A stretch of 64,000 nt of DNA from an uncultured Chromatiaceae bacterium (GTDB taxonomy: Bacteria > Pseudomonadota > Gammaproteobacteria > Enterobacterales > Alteromonadaceae), in NCBI GenBank assembly GCA_937978655.1, contig CALJUX010000037.1, positions 62,001-126,000 on the forward strand. The letters are read 5' to 3'. Position 1 is the stretch's first letter. Every line of letters begins with the position of its first letter. The translations under genes were made by a program, and so were the position numbers. A model generated the notes under the pieces. The model saw only the letters and a program-made list of their open reading frames with translations, made no database searches and was not told the DNA's origin. Of the stretch, positions 9,021 through 16,865 are shown in pieces.

Positions 9021-9050
9021 GGGTCAGGACCGGGCGCCTGACCCTTGCAA
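9021..9050. terminator. Hairpin between convergent genes
   Basis: A perfect 8-base stem, GGGTCAGG at 9021-9028 pairing with CCTGACCC at 9037-9044, with an 8-base loop. It sits between the DUF599 gene and the convergent dolP. Read leftward it is followed by TGTTTT, so it fits best as the terminator of the lpoA-yraN-diaA-dolP unit. Read rightward the T run is poor. Confidence 0.5.
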
Positions 9051-9054
9051 ACAC

Positions 9055-9606
9055 TTAGTTATATTGCGTTTCAAATGCCTTAATCACCCGCGACACGCCA
9101 TTGACATGGCGGGCAATTTCGACCGCTTTGTCGCCTTCCTGTTCGCTGACCAGCCCCATCAGAAATACTTCGCCGTTTTCGGTGATGACGCGGATATTTA
9201 ACGCGCTGATTTCTTTGTCCGCCAACAGCAGCGACTTGACGCGGGTGGTGATCCAGCTGTCGCGGCTGCGGGTGGTGAATGAGGTTGGATTGCCGACGCG
9301 GATTTGGTTTTGCACATCTTTGGCACCTTGCACCGGCCGCACCAGTTCGCCGGCGGTTTCCACCATCGCAGCGTTCGGCGCCTGGCCGGTCAGCAGGATA
9401 ATGCCGTTATAGCTGTACACATTGATATTGGCCTGTTCGTCCAGTGTTTTGTTGGCTTCAATCGCATTGCCGGCTTTGACCACAATACTGTTGTCGTCAA
9501 TTTGTGAGCCGAGTGTGCGGCGGTCTTTGGCGGCACAGCCCTGTAGTGCCACTGCCAGTGTGGCAAGCGCGGCCAGTTTCAGCAGATCACGCAGCTTGAA
9601 CATCAT
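9055..9606 (-). CDS. dolP: BON-domain outer-membrane lipoprotein DolP
   Basis: A 183-residue lipoprotein of the DolP (formerly YraP) family, which supports outer-membrane integrity and the BAM complex at division sites. A signal peptide ends in a lipobox (VALQGC, Cys near residue 24). Two BON domains follow, at about residues 45-110 and 118-183, with YNGIILLTGQAPN and ENGEVFLMGLV as the paired beta motifs. Two ATG codons stand in a row (9606, 9603); AAGGAG is better spaced for the second. It closes the leftward group lpoA-yraN-diaA-dolP, the same neighbourhood as in E. coli, and sits 8 bases after diaA. Confidence 0.93.
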   Translation of the reverse strand: MMFKLRDLLKLAALATLAVALQGCAAKDRRTLGSQIDDNSIVVKAGNAIEANKTLDEQANINVYSYNGIILLTGQAPNAAMVETAGELVRPVQGAKDVQNQIRVGNPTSFTTRSRDSWITTRVKSLLLADKEISALNIRVITENGEVFLMGLVSEQEGDKAVEIARHVNGVSRVIKAFETQYN

Positions 9607-9614
9607 ATTCTCCT

Positions 9615-10205
9615 TCAGATGGGGTCAATATCTTGCTGTGGAAACAAGGTGTTATCGATCAGTTCGACAACACAGTGTAATAAAAACGCATAACATTCAT
9701 AAACGCGGGCCGGACGATGCGCCGGAACGCGCAGTTCAACATCGGTGTTGCCGAGTAAACCGGACAATTCGCCATTGTTATCAACGGTCAGCGCAATCAC
9801 AGTCATATCTTTGGTCAGCGCTGCTTCGACGGCGCGGATCAGGCTGTTTTCGTCGCCACTTAATGACAACACCAGCAGAATATCACCTTCCTGACCGAGC
9901 GCCCGCACCTGGCGGGCGAGAAAGTCCTGCTGTTGTGACAGATGGACCAGGCCTGAGCAGTCGTTACTGAGCGCGCAGGCCGGCAGGCAAGGCCGTTCGG
10001 TTTCAAACTGGTCCAGCAGCAGCCGGGCAAAATGGCCAGATAAGGCATTGGCTGCGCCTTCGCCGGCACAGAGTACTTTGCGGTCGTTGATCAGCGCCTG
10101 CACAATCGTCAGGGCGGCACTTTCAATCGGGCCGGCCAGAGCTTCGCCGGTGGCGATCATGGTCTGAATATTTTCGGAAAAAAGCTGCCGGATATGTTCC
10201 TGCAT
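9615..10205 (-). CDS. diaA: SIS-domain DnaA initiator-associating protein DiaA
   Basis: A 196-residue protein with a single sugar isomerase (SIS) domain, of the DiaA/GmhA family. DiaA binds DnaA and promotes ordered assembly at oriC. The SIS core shows VLCAGEGAANALSGHFA near residue 45 and ILLVLSLSGDENSLIRAVEAA near residue 110. The length is the DiaA length (196 in E. coli). Context separates it from the paralogous phosphoheptose isomerase GmhA: it lies between yraN and dolP, as in E. coli, rather than near LPS heptose genes. It follows yraN after 12 bases and is probably co-transcribed with it. Confidence 0.9.
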   Translation of the reverse strand: MQEHIRQLFSENIQTMIATGEALAGPIESAALTIVQALINDRKVLCAGEGAANALSGHFARLLLDQFETERPCLPACALSNDCSGLVHLSQQQDFLARQVRALGQEGDILLVLSLSGDENSLIRAVEAALTKDMTVIALTVDNNGELSGLLGNTDVELRVPAHRPARVYECYAFLLHCVVELIDNTLFPQQDIDPI

Positions 10206-10217
10206 GAATAATGGTCC

Positions 10218-10559
10218 TCAGAACGCGTTTTTCAGCCAGCTGAACTGATAAGGCGCTTCGCCTTCAATCGCCAGCACATCAAAGCGGGCGGCGCCGCGCC
10301 ACTGCTGCTGTTGCAGATACCACTGCGCGGTGCTGCGTAATTTTTGTTGTTTTGCCAGCGTGACCATCGCGCCGGCACTGCCAAAACTGGCCGATTTGCG
10401 GTATTTCACTTCGACAAATACCAGACAATCCTGCTGACGCATCACCAAATCCAGTTCACCGTAACGGCAACTGACGTTGTGCGCCAGCAATTGCAAGCCT
10501 TGCTGGCACAGATAGTGCCCGGCTAATGTTTCAAAAAACTGTCCCTTGGCCTGACTCAC
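10218..10559 (-). CDS. yraN: UPF0102 family nuclease-fold protein YraN
   Basis: A 113-residue member of UPF0102 (YraN), with a Holliday-junction-resolvase-like nuclease fold but no settled role. Visible catalytic-type residues are the Glu/Asp in YGELDLVM and the FVEVKYR motif (ExK), the usual arrangement of this fold. The GTG start at 10559 overlaps the lpoA stop as GTGA, so translation is probably coupled to lpoA. Length is typical (E. coli 131, shorter here at the ends). Confidence 0.92.
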   Translation of the reverse strand: MSQAKGQFFETLAGHYLCQQGLQLLAHNVSCRYGELDLVMRQQDCLVFVEVKYRKSASFGSAGAMVTLAKQQKLRSTAQWYLQQQQWRGAARFDVLAIEGEAPYQFSWLKNAF

Positions 10560-12463
10560 GGTGTTTTCTTGTCAAGCAGCTGCAATTTCCCCTGACGGTA
10601 CTGCGCCAGCGTTAACTGCCGCTGAACACTGTGGCCATCGCTGAGGCGCAGGCTGCCGGTCAGGCCGTGGTAAGCCATCGCCGGGAACTGTTGCTGCTGT
10701 TTTAAATGACTGACCAGCATCAGCGCGTCATGGCCCATGGCAAACAGCCGTTGCAGTTGCTCGTCCTGCTCGGCAAACAGGCTGTCAAACTCTTGTCGCA
10801 GCGGCGTGGCAGTTGCCGCCTGCGGCAATAACCAGGGCATTTCTGTCATCGTCAGACCAGCCAGATCGCGTTGATCGGTTTTGTCGACTTTCAGGCTGTG
10901 GCTGCGGGAGCTGGTAAAAATGGGCAGCCGGCGTGCGGTAGGACTGACGGTGACGTCGATAAAAGGTTTAAAAAAACGCGTCTGGACCGGGTCGGCGAGC
11001 AGATAAATCGCATCGATGTCCTGGCGGCTGTGCAGCTCAGCTTTAATTGACTGGCCAATCAACCGGTTGATTTCTTTTGCTCTTTCTTCACTGGCTTCGG
11101 CTTCAAGGAATTTATTAATCAGCGCCTGCAGTTGCTCCTGCGAGCTGTAGCTGTAGGTTTCAACCGGCTGACCGCCACTTTGTTGCCAGCGGCTCTGAAA
11201 ATGCTGGGCCATGCGCTGACCGATGGGATTGACCGCATAAATCAGTACCGGATGGCGGTACTGGCGCTGGCGGAATACCTGAACCATCTGGCTGGCTTCG
11301 TCTTCCCAGGCCAGCGCAAAGAAATATTGTTCCGGCTTCACCGGTAATTCGCCTTTGCCGTTTAAAAACAGCGTGGGCCATTGCCAGTCCGGCAATTGCT
11401 GGATTTTGTCGATATCTTCGCGCAGCAAAGGGCCGATGACAAACTCAGCCTGTGCCGCCGCGACTTCGGCCTGCAGTTCGGCGGCCGGTTTCGCTGAATC
11501 GATAAACACCAGCGTGCGCTGCTGTTTGGCTGCAGCGGCAGCCATGCCATATTGCACCGCATCACCGAGCGCCTGCAGCGGCCCGGACAACGGCAACAAG
11601 ACGGCGATCCGGGTCGGGTTATAGGCCGGCGTCTGGCTTAGCAGCTGGATATCTTTAGGCAGTTTGTCGGCGGCGGGCAGCATCGGGTGGCGTTGTTGCC
11701 AGTCAGCCAGCGCCTTGGCAATGGCTTGCTGATCACCGGCAAAACCCTGAGTCAGCTGCAGCAGCTCCAGCCAGGCCTGCGCCCGCGGGTGGCTCTGTGG
11801 CCCGAGTTCCCGCAGCTCCGCATCGGATAATTTCACCAGCTGTTGCCACAGCAAGTCCTGCGCTGTGCTGTCGGTGCTGTTGCCAAGCCAGGCATCCAGC
11901 GCCAGTAAGATCCGGGTGGCGCTGACATTGTCATCCTGCTGGCCAAAATGCTGACTGAGCGCCAGCGCCCAGGCTTGCCGATCGTTTTCCGGCACATCGG
12001 TCAGCGCGGTCTGAGTGCTCAGTTGCTCAATCAGGGCATATTGTTTGTCGGCGAGCGCAGATTGTAACAATGGCAGATGATTGAGCGCGCGGATCTGCGG
12101 GTACTGTGATTGTTGCAACTGGTAAGTGATGGCCAGTGTGCGCTTCGGATCTGTGCTCAGCGCCGCTTTGGCCTGTGTCAGCAACTCGCGCTGATGTTGT
12201 TCGGCCTGATCCTGTGGCACTGCCTGTACCGCGGGTTCCACCTGCTGATAACTGACATTGGCCGGTGCTTGCTGCAATGGCTCAGCCACGGCGTCCGGTT
12301 CGGGCTCGGCGCGCACCGGCACTGTTTGTTGCGCAGCAGCGGCAGGGACAGATTCGACCGGGGCTGGTGTACTGCCACAGCCGGTCAGCAGACTGACTCC
12401 CAACGGCAGCAGAACAGATAAACGAAGCTTGAGTTTGCTGGATTTCACAATGCGCAGGTACAA
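10556..12463 (-). CDS. lpoA: Penicillin-binding protein activator LpoA
   Basis: A 635-residue outer-membrane lipoprotein that activates the peptidoglycan synthase PBP1a. The lipobox is SLLTGC, with Cys near residue 29. A low-complexity Ala/Pro/Glu/Gln linker follows, then an N-terminal helical TPR-like domain (about 90-260). The C-terminal type I periplasmic-binding-protein fold starts around residue 280 with RIAVLLPLSGPLQALGDAV. The start is unusual: the longest frame begins with TTG (12463), with an alternative GTG at 12448; neither has a clear ribosome site. It leads the leftward lpoA-yraN-diaA-dolP operon and diverges from rsmI, the E. coli arrangement. Confidence 0.92.
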   Translation of the reverse strand: MYLRIVKSSKLKLRLSVLLPLGVSLLTGCGSTPAPVESVPAAAAQQTVPVRAEPEPDAVAEPLQQAPANVSYQQVEPAVQAVPQDQAEQHQRELLTQAKAALSTDPKRTLAITYQLQQSQYPQIRALNHLPLLQSALADKQYALIEQLSTQTALTDVPENDRQAWALALSQHFGQQDDNVSATRILLALDAWLGNSTDSTAQDLLWQQLVKLSDAELRELGPQSHPRAQAWLELLQLTQGFAGDQQAIAKALADWQQRHPMLPAADKLPKDIQLLSQTPAYNPTRIAVLLPLSGPLQALGDAVQYGMAAAAAKQQRTLVFIDSAKPAAELQAEVAAAQAEFVIGPLLREDIDKIQQLPDWQWPTLFLNGKGELPVKPEQYFFALAWEDEASQMVQVFRQRQYRHPVLIYAVNPIGQRMAQHFQSRWQQSGGQPVETYSYSSQEQLQALINKFLEAEASEERAKEINRLIGQSIKAELHSRQDIDAIYLLADPVQTRFFKPFIDVTVSPTARRLPIFTSSRSHSLKVDKTDQRDLAGLTMTEMPWLLPQAATATPLRQEFDSLFAEQDEQLQRLFAMGHDALMLVSHLKQQQQFPAMAYHGLTGSLRLSDGHSVQRQLTLAQYRQGKLQLLDKKTP

Positions 12464-12488
12464 TAGCTGATTGAATGGCCGTTAGTTT

Positions 12489-12551
12489 ATACCATTTGTC
12501 CGGACCGGTCATCCTGCGAGACATGCAGGGTGCCCAGCGACAAAATGGTAT
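12489..12551. repeat. Inverted-repeat element between lpoA and rsmI
   Basis: ATACCATTTGTC at 12489-12500 pairs with GACAAAATGGTAT at 12539-12551, with a single bulged base. Inside lies a second stem, CCTGC/GCAGG (12513-12517 and 12525-12529). The 63-base unit sits in the divergent intergenic region. It could be a small palindromic repeat, or an operator or hairpin affecting both genes. I do not recognise it as a named element. Confidence 0.55.
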
Positions 12552-12599
12552 TTCCGCTGCGCCGGCCGCAAATCTGTTAGGCAACTCCCGGGAATTCTG

Positions 12600-13454
12600 A
12601 TGTCTGTCACTGAAGCCGTTTTATACATTGTCGCCACGCCCATTGGCCATCTGGATGATATCAGTCAGCGTGCCGTTGCCATCCTGCGCGACGTGGCCTG
12701 GGTGGCCGCCGAAGACACCAGACACAGCGGTAAGCTGTTGAGTCATTTAGGCATTTCGGCGCGGTTTTTGTCGTTGCACGATCATAATGAAAAACAACGG
12801 GCCGCCAGTCTGGTGGAAAAAATCAAGGCCGGCGACAACGTGGCGTTGATTAGCGATGCCGGCACACCGCTGATTTCCGATCCGGGTTACAGTCTGGTCC
12901 GGTTGTGCCGGGAAGCAGGCGTGCGGGTCGTGCCTGTGCCGGGGCCTTGTGCCCTGATTGCGGCGCTGTGCTGCGCCGGTCTGCCAACCGACAAGTTCCA
13001 TTTTATCGGCTTTTTGCCGGCCAAATCCGGCCAGCGCCAGCAGGTCCTCAACGACATCCCTGCCGGCGTCGGCACGGTCATTTGTTATGAAGCCGCCCGG
13101 CGTATCCTCGACACTTTACAAGATGTCATTGCGGTATATGGCGCCGAACGTGAACTGGTGCTGGCCAAAGAGCTGACCAAGACCTTTGAGCATTTTGAGC
13201 ACGGGACCGCCGCGCAAATTATCGCCTGGCTGGAAGAAGACCCGCAGCGTTGTCAGGGGGAAATGGTGCTGATGATTGCGCCGCCTGCAGAAAAAGCCGC
13301 CGATGATATTGCGCTGGCCGCCCAGCACACGCTGCGGTTACTGATGGCGGAACTGCCACTGAAAAAAGCCGCGGCGCTGACGGCCGAAATTCATGGCGAA
13401 AAGAAAAATGCGTTGTACAAACTGGGGTTAAGCTGGGCTGGTCAGGCAGATTGA
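12600..13454 (+). CDS. rsmI: 16S rRNA (cytidine1402-2'-O)-methyltransferase RsmI
   Basis: A 284-residue SAM-dependent methyltransferase of the tetrapyrrole-methylase fold, which modifies the ribose of C1402 in the 16S decoding centre. The N terminus has the family motif LYIVATPIGHLDDISQRA. It is followed by VAAEDTRHSGKLLSHLGI, the loop DAGTPLISDPGYSLV and PVPGPCALIAAL, all in the expected order. The C-terminal helical extension ends with HGEKKNALYKLGL, as in E. coli RsmI (286 residues). It is read divergently from lpoA, the conserved E. coli arrangement, and ends right at a hairpin terminator. Confidence 0.97.
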   Translation: MSVTEAVLYIVATPIGHLDDISQRAVAILRDVAWVAAEDTRHSGKLLSHLGISARFLSLHDHNEKQRAASLVEKIKAGDNVALISDAGTPLISDPGYSLVRLCREAGVRVVPVPGPCALIAALCCAGLPTDKFHFIGFLPAKSGQRQQVLNDIPAGVGTVICYEAARRILDTLQDVIAVYGAERELVLAKELTKTFEHFEHGTAAQIIAWLEEDPQRCQGEMVLMIAPPAEKAADDIALAAQHTLRLLMAELPLKKAAALTAEIHGEKKNALYKLGLSWAGQAD

Positions 13455-13480
13455 GCCCGGCTATGCGGGCTCTTTATTGT
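13453..13480 (+). terminator. rsmI terminator
   Basis: GAGCCCG (13453-13459) pairs with CGGGCTC (13466-13472) around a 6-base loop and is followed by TTTATT. It starts within the rsmI stop codon region, a compact intrinsic terminator. Confidence 0.8.
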
Positions 13481-13493
13481 CAGCCTTGCGGGG

Positions 13494-14066
13494 TCAGAAC
13501 GCGTAGCTGGTTTTAAACGTCAGCGCTTTGGCTTCGGTCTTGATGTTGAGGTTGGTCAGACGGTCATTAAAATCGTCTTCAGGCAACCATTGCTGTTCCA
13601 GTGCCAGTTTCCACTGTGGGGTTAACAGGTACTCAGCACCGACACCATAACCGGCACCGCTGGCAGTGAAACCGGTGGTGGTGCCGCCAGAGCCGTTTGG
13701 GCTGGCTTGCATGCTGTAGTTCGAGCGGACATGACTCAGGGTCGCGTAGACGCGCACTTGTTCCAGCACCGGGTAATGGACCCGTGCCTGTAAGTGGAAT
13801 TCACTGCTGATCTTCAGTTTGACCGGGCCAATGGCATCGCTGTTACTGTTTTTCAGCGCGCGACCTTCCAGTGCAAAATATTCACCGAACTCATAGCCCA
13901 GTGCCAGACCAGTCATCACTGGCTCAAACTCAGCACTGCCGCTGGCCGCTTTGATGGTCAGACTGTTGCTTTGCAGCAACAACGCCGCATAGCCTGGGTG
14001 CGCCACTTCGGCCTGTGCTGTCGCACATGCCAGCAGTGCGGTAACTAACATTGATTTTTTTAACAT
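13494..14066 (-). CDS. Small outer-membrane beta-barrel protein
   Basis: A 190-residue exported protein: signal peptide with cleavage likely after ATAQA (about residue 19), then alternating polar/hydrophobic strands typical of an 8-stranded outer-membrane barrel (OmpA/OmpX or Opa-like superfamily). Strand-like segments include MTGLALGYEFGEYFALEGRA, YGVGAEYLLTPQWKLALEQ and ALTFKTSYAF. The chain ends in an aromatic Phe, the usual BAM recognition signal. It is a single gene between rsmI and rnpB with its own promoter. I cannot assign a substrate or a named family; a porin-like or adhesion role would be guesswork. Confidence 0.75.
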   Translation of the reverse strand: MLKKSMLVTALLACATAQAEVAHPGYAALLLQSNSLTIKAASGSAEFEPVMTGLALGYEFGEYFALEGRALKNSNSDAIGPVKLKISSEFHLQARVHYPVLEQVRVYATLSHVRSNYSMQASPNGSGGTTTGFTASGAGYGVGAEYLLTPQWKLALEQQWLPEDDFNDRLTNLNIKTEAKALTFKTSYAF

Positions 14067-14210
14067 CTTTTATATGTCCTTATAAAAATAAAAGCGCTTG
14101 ATGTTACACAATTAAACTGATTTTCCCAATAGCTTCCTGCTTTAGCGCCGTTACCGCACTTTTACTGCAGGCCGGGTGGAACAAAAGCTGTGCTTTGATG
14201 CAGATCTGCG

Positions 14211-14216
14211 TATAAT
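14211..14216 (+). promoter_or_regulatory. rnpB -10 element
   Basis: A perfect TATAAT lies 7 bases before the predicted 5' end of RNase P RNA. No good -35 hexamer sits at 16-18 bases; TTGATG at 14195 is too close. This suggests a promoter that relies on its strong -10. Confidence 0.7.
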
Positions 14217-14223
14217 CCGCGCC

Positions 14224-14592
<369 letters not shown>

Positions 14593-14603
14593 CTCATTCA
14601 AAC

Positions 14604-14637
14604 AAAAGGCACCGCAGTTTACTGCGGTGCCTTTTTT
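14604..14637 (+). terminator. rnpB terminator
   Basis: AAAAGGCACCGCAG pairs with CTGCGGTGCCTTTT around a short loop, followed by T residues. It is A/T-flanked on both sides, so it may also stop the convergent hydrolase gene (14659-16572). Confidence 0.9.
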
Positions 14638-14658
14638 GTCGCGCTGTTTTTCTGCTGG

Positions 14659-16572
14659 CTAGCGGGTCACTACCGGCAAACTAATCGCCGATGGCGCTGC
14701 TGCACTGTGGTATACGCTGACCGTAGCCTTTTGATAGTCGGCCTTTTTCGCATAAAAAATGTTTTCAACATAGGTTTGTGGATTGCGGTCATACAACGGG
14801 AACAGGCTGGACTGCACCTGAACCATGATTTTATGACCCGGCAAAAACACATGGTTCACATGCGGCAGGCCAAACTTAAATTGGGTGACTGCACCTGGTT
14901 TTAGCGGCTCTGGTTTGGCAAAACTTTTGGCGTAACGGCCGCGGAAAATCTCAATTCCTACCGGCATTTCAAAACCGGCCAGGCTTTCTTCCAACGCGCC
15001 CTGCACTAAACCACCGGTACTGGTATTGGGATACACATCAATCAGTTTCACCACAAAATCACCGTCGGTGCCGCTGGTGGAAGCAAACAGGTCCACCAGC
15101 GGTTGCCCCATGATTTGCAGCGGCTGGTCCAACACGTCGGTCTGATACACCAACACATCCGGCCGGCTCGACGCAAAACGCTGATCTTGGACTAACCAGG
15201 GTTTCCATTGTCGCGCATCATCCATATTGATAGGTCTGGGGACAAAAGGCACGGGTTTAGCCGGGTCCGCCACATAGTCATCTTTTGCCGGCGCACCTTT
15301 GGCCGGTGGCGTAAACGATAAGCCGTTATTTGCCGTCAGATACAATTTTTTCGCTGTGCCTGCCGGCCACTGCTGGCTGACCTGCCATTGATTGGCGCCT
15401 GTGGCATAGGTCAGCACTGGTGGTGTTTTCGGATCCGGCGCACCTTTGAGGTGATGGTCAAAAAACGGTTTCATGTAGTTGATGCGGAACTCCTGCGCGG
15501 TATCGCCACGGAAATTCAGTGCGCCCAGTTTATAGCCGTAATGATTCACGCCGGAATGACGCCAGGGGCCAATCACCAGCGATAACAGGTTGTTGTCTTT
15601 ATCCTGCGACTCCAGCGCTTTATACATCGCCGGAGCGCCATACGAATCTTCCTGATCCCATTGGCCGACGACCAACATGGTCGGCACTGTCAGTTTGCGG
15701 CTGGCCATCAACTGGTCCACCGCCTGCAGCGACCAGAATTCGGTGTACGCCGGGTTTTGCATCAGCTTCTGTACAAATGGATACTGCTCAAATCCCCAGC
15801 GCTTGGCAAAATCCGCGGTAGAGCCGGCTTCGAGGTAACGGCTGTAATCATCAGCCACGCCCATTGCGGCATGCCCCTCCGCTTTGGCAGTGCTTTGTGA
15901 CACCGCGTAACTTAAACTGTTGTTGCGAAAAGCACCGTAGTGAAACCAGTCGTCGCCCATCCAGCCATCCACCATCGGGCTTTGTGGGACCGCAGCTTTC
16001 AGCGCGGGATGTGGATTGATCTCGGCCATCAGCGCGGTAAAACCCAGATAAGATGAGCCAACAATACCGACGTTGCCGTTATTCTCCGGCAGGTTTTTCA
16101 CCAGCCAGTCGATGGTGTCGTAGGCATCTGTCGATTCATCAATGCCGGTTGAATTGAGCGGGCCAGCTAATGGCCGGTTGGTGACATAGTCGCCTTCTGA
16201 ATTGTGCAACCCCCGGATATCCTGATAGACGCGGATGTAGTTGTCTTCGACAAATTCGGCGTCCATCACCGGCATGATTTCAGTAATCGACTGGCTGGCC
16301 ACCCGGTTCACACTGCCTTTGGCATCATAAGGCGTGCGGCTTAATAAAATCGGCGCGTTTTTCACACCTTTTTTCATCACCGTGACGGTATAGAGTTTGA
16401 CGCCATCCCGCATTGGGATCATATCGACTCTTTTAATAAAATCAGCATGTGGCCGTATTGCATCATAGCTGTCGACATTGTCGACAGTCATCGGCGTGAC
16501 GCGGCCCGGTTCTGCTGCCACAGCAAGCCATGGCGTCAGTGCCAGGGCGATATACACAGACAAAAGTTTCAT
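14659..16572 (-). CDS. Secreted CocE/NonD-family alpha/beta hydrolase (peptidase S15-like)
   Basis: A 637-residue exported hydrolase of the X-Pro dipeptidyl-peptidase / cocaine esterase / glutaryl-7-ACA acylase superfamily. A signal peptide ends after AVAA (residue 20). The alpha/beta hydrolase core contains the nucleophile motif GSSYLG with Ser174, an acid region in MLVVGQWDQEDSYG, and a His region in IGPWRHSGVNHYG. The C-terminal beta-jelly-roll (X-Pro DAP C domain) starts near residue 430. The real substrate (acyl-peptide, ester or beta-lactam side chain) cannot be read from the sequence. It is a single gene, divergent from the RND pump and convergent with rnpB. Confidence 0.88.
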   Translation of the reverse strand: MKLLSVYIALALTPWLAVAAEPGRVTPMTVDNVDSYDAIRPHADFIKRVDMIPMRDGVKLYTVTVMKKGVKNAPILLSRTPYDAKGSVNRVASQSITEIMPVMDAEFVEDNYIRVYQDIRGLHNSEGDYVTNRPLAGPLNSTGIDESTDAYDTIDWLVKNLPENNGNVGIVGSSYLGFTALMAEINPHPALKAAVPQSPMVDGWMGDDWFHYGAFRNNSLSYAVSQSTAKAEGHAAMGVADDYSRYLEAGSTADFAKRWGFEQYPFVQKLMQNPAYTEFWSLQAVDQLMASRKLTVPTMLVVGQWDQEDSYGAPAMYKALESQDKDNNLLSLVIGPWRHSGVNHYGYKLGALNFRGDTAQEFRINYMKPFFDHHLKGAPDPKTPPVLTYATGANQWQVSQQWPAGTAKKLYLTANNGLSFTPPAKGAPAKDDYVADPAKPVPFVPRPINMDDARQWKPWLVQDQRFASSRPDVLVYQTDVLDQPLQIMGQPLVDLFASTSGTDGDFVVKLIDVYPNTSTGGLVQGALEESLAGFEMPVGIEIFRGRYAKSFAKPEPLKPGAVTQFKFGLPHVNHVFLPGHKIMVQVQSSLFPLYDRNPQTYVENIFYAKKADYQKATVSVYHSAAAPSAISLPVVTR

Positions 16573-16865
16573 GTTTTTCCTTTTTACCCGATAAGGCGAA
16601 TCGTGTGAAGGCGGGGGGAGTGCCGGTATTTTCAGAGCCAGGCGGGCGCGGCAACAGTCCGCGTCAAATTAAATAATCGGCCATGCCGAAAAACTAAGGC
16701 AATCAGCGAGCATTCGGGCCATTTTGCGACCAGTACAAGCCTGGCTACGACGAAGCACCCAACTAAATATTTTGTTGCATTTAATCCCTCTCCCGTCCCA
16801 GATTTGACTGGGAATTTCAGCCTTGCCTCATATACTCGGGCCATTATCGTAGTGGAAGACCCGTC

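Noticed and set aside
14195..14200. TTGATG as -35 of rnpB
   Set aside because: Only 10 bases from the TATAAT box, too close for sigma-70.
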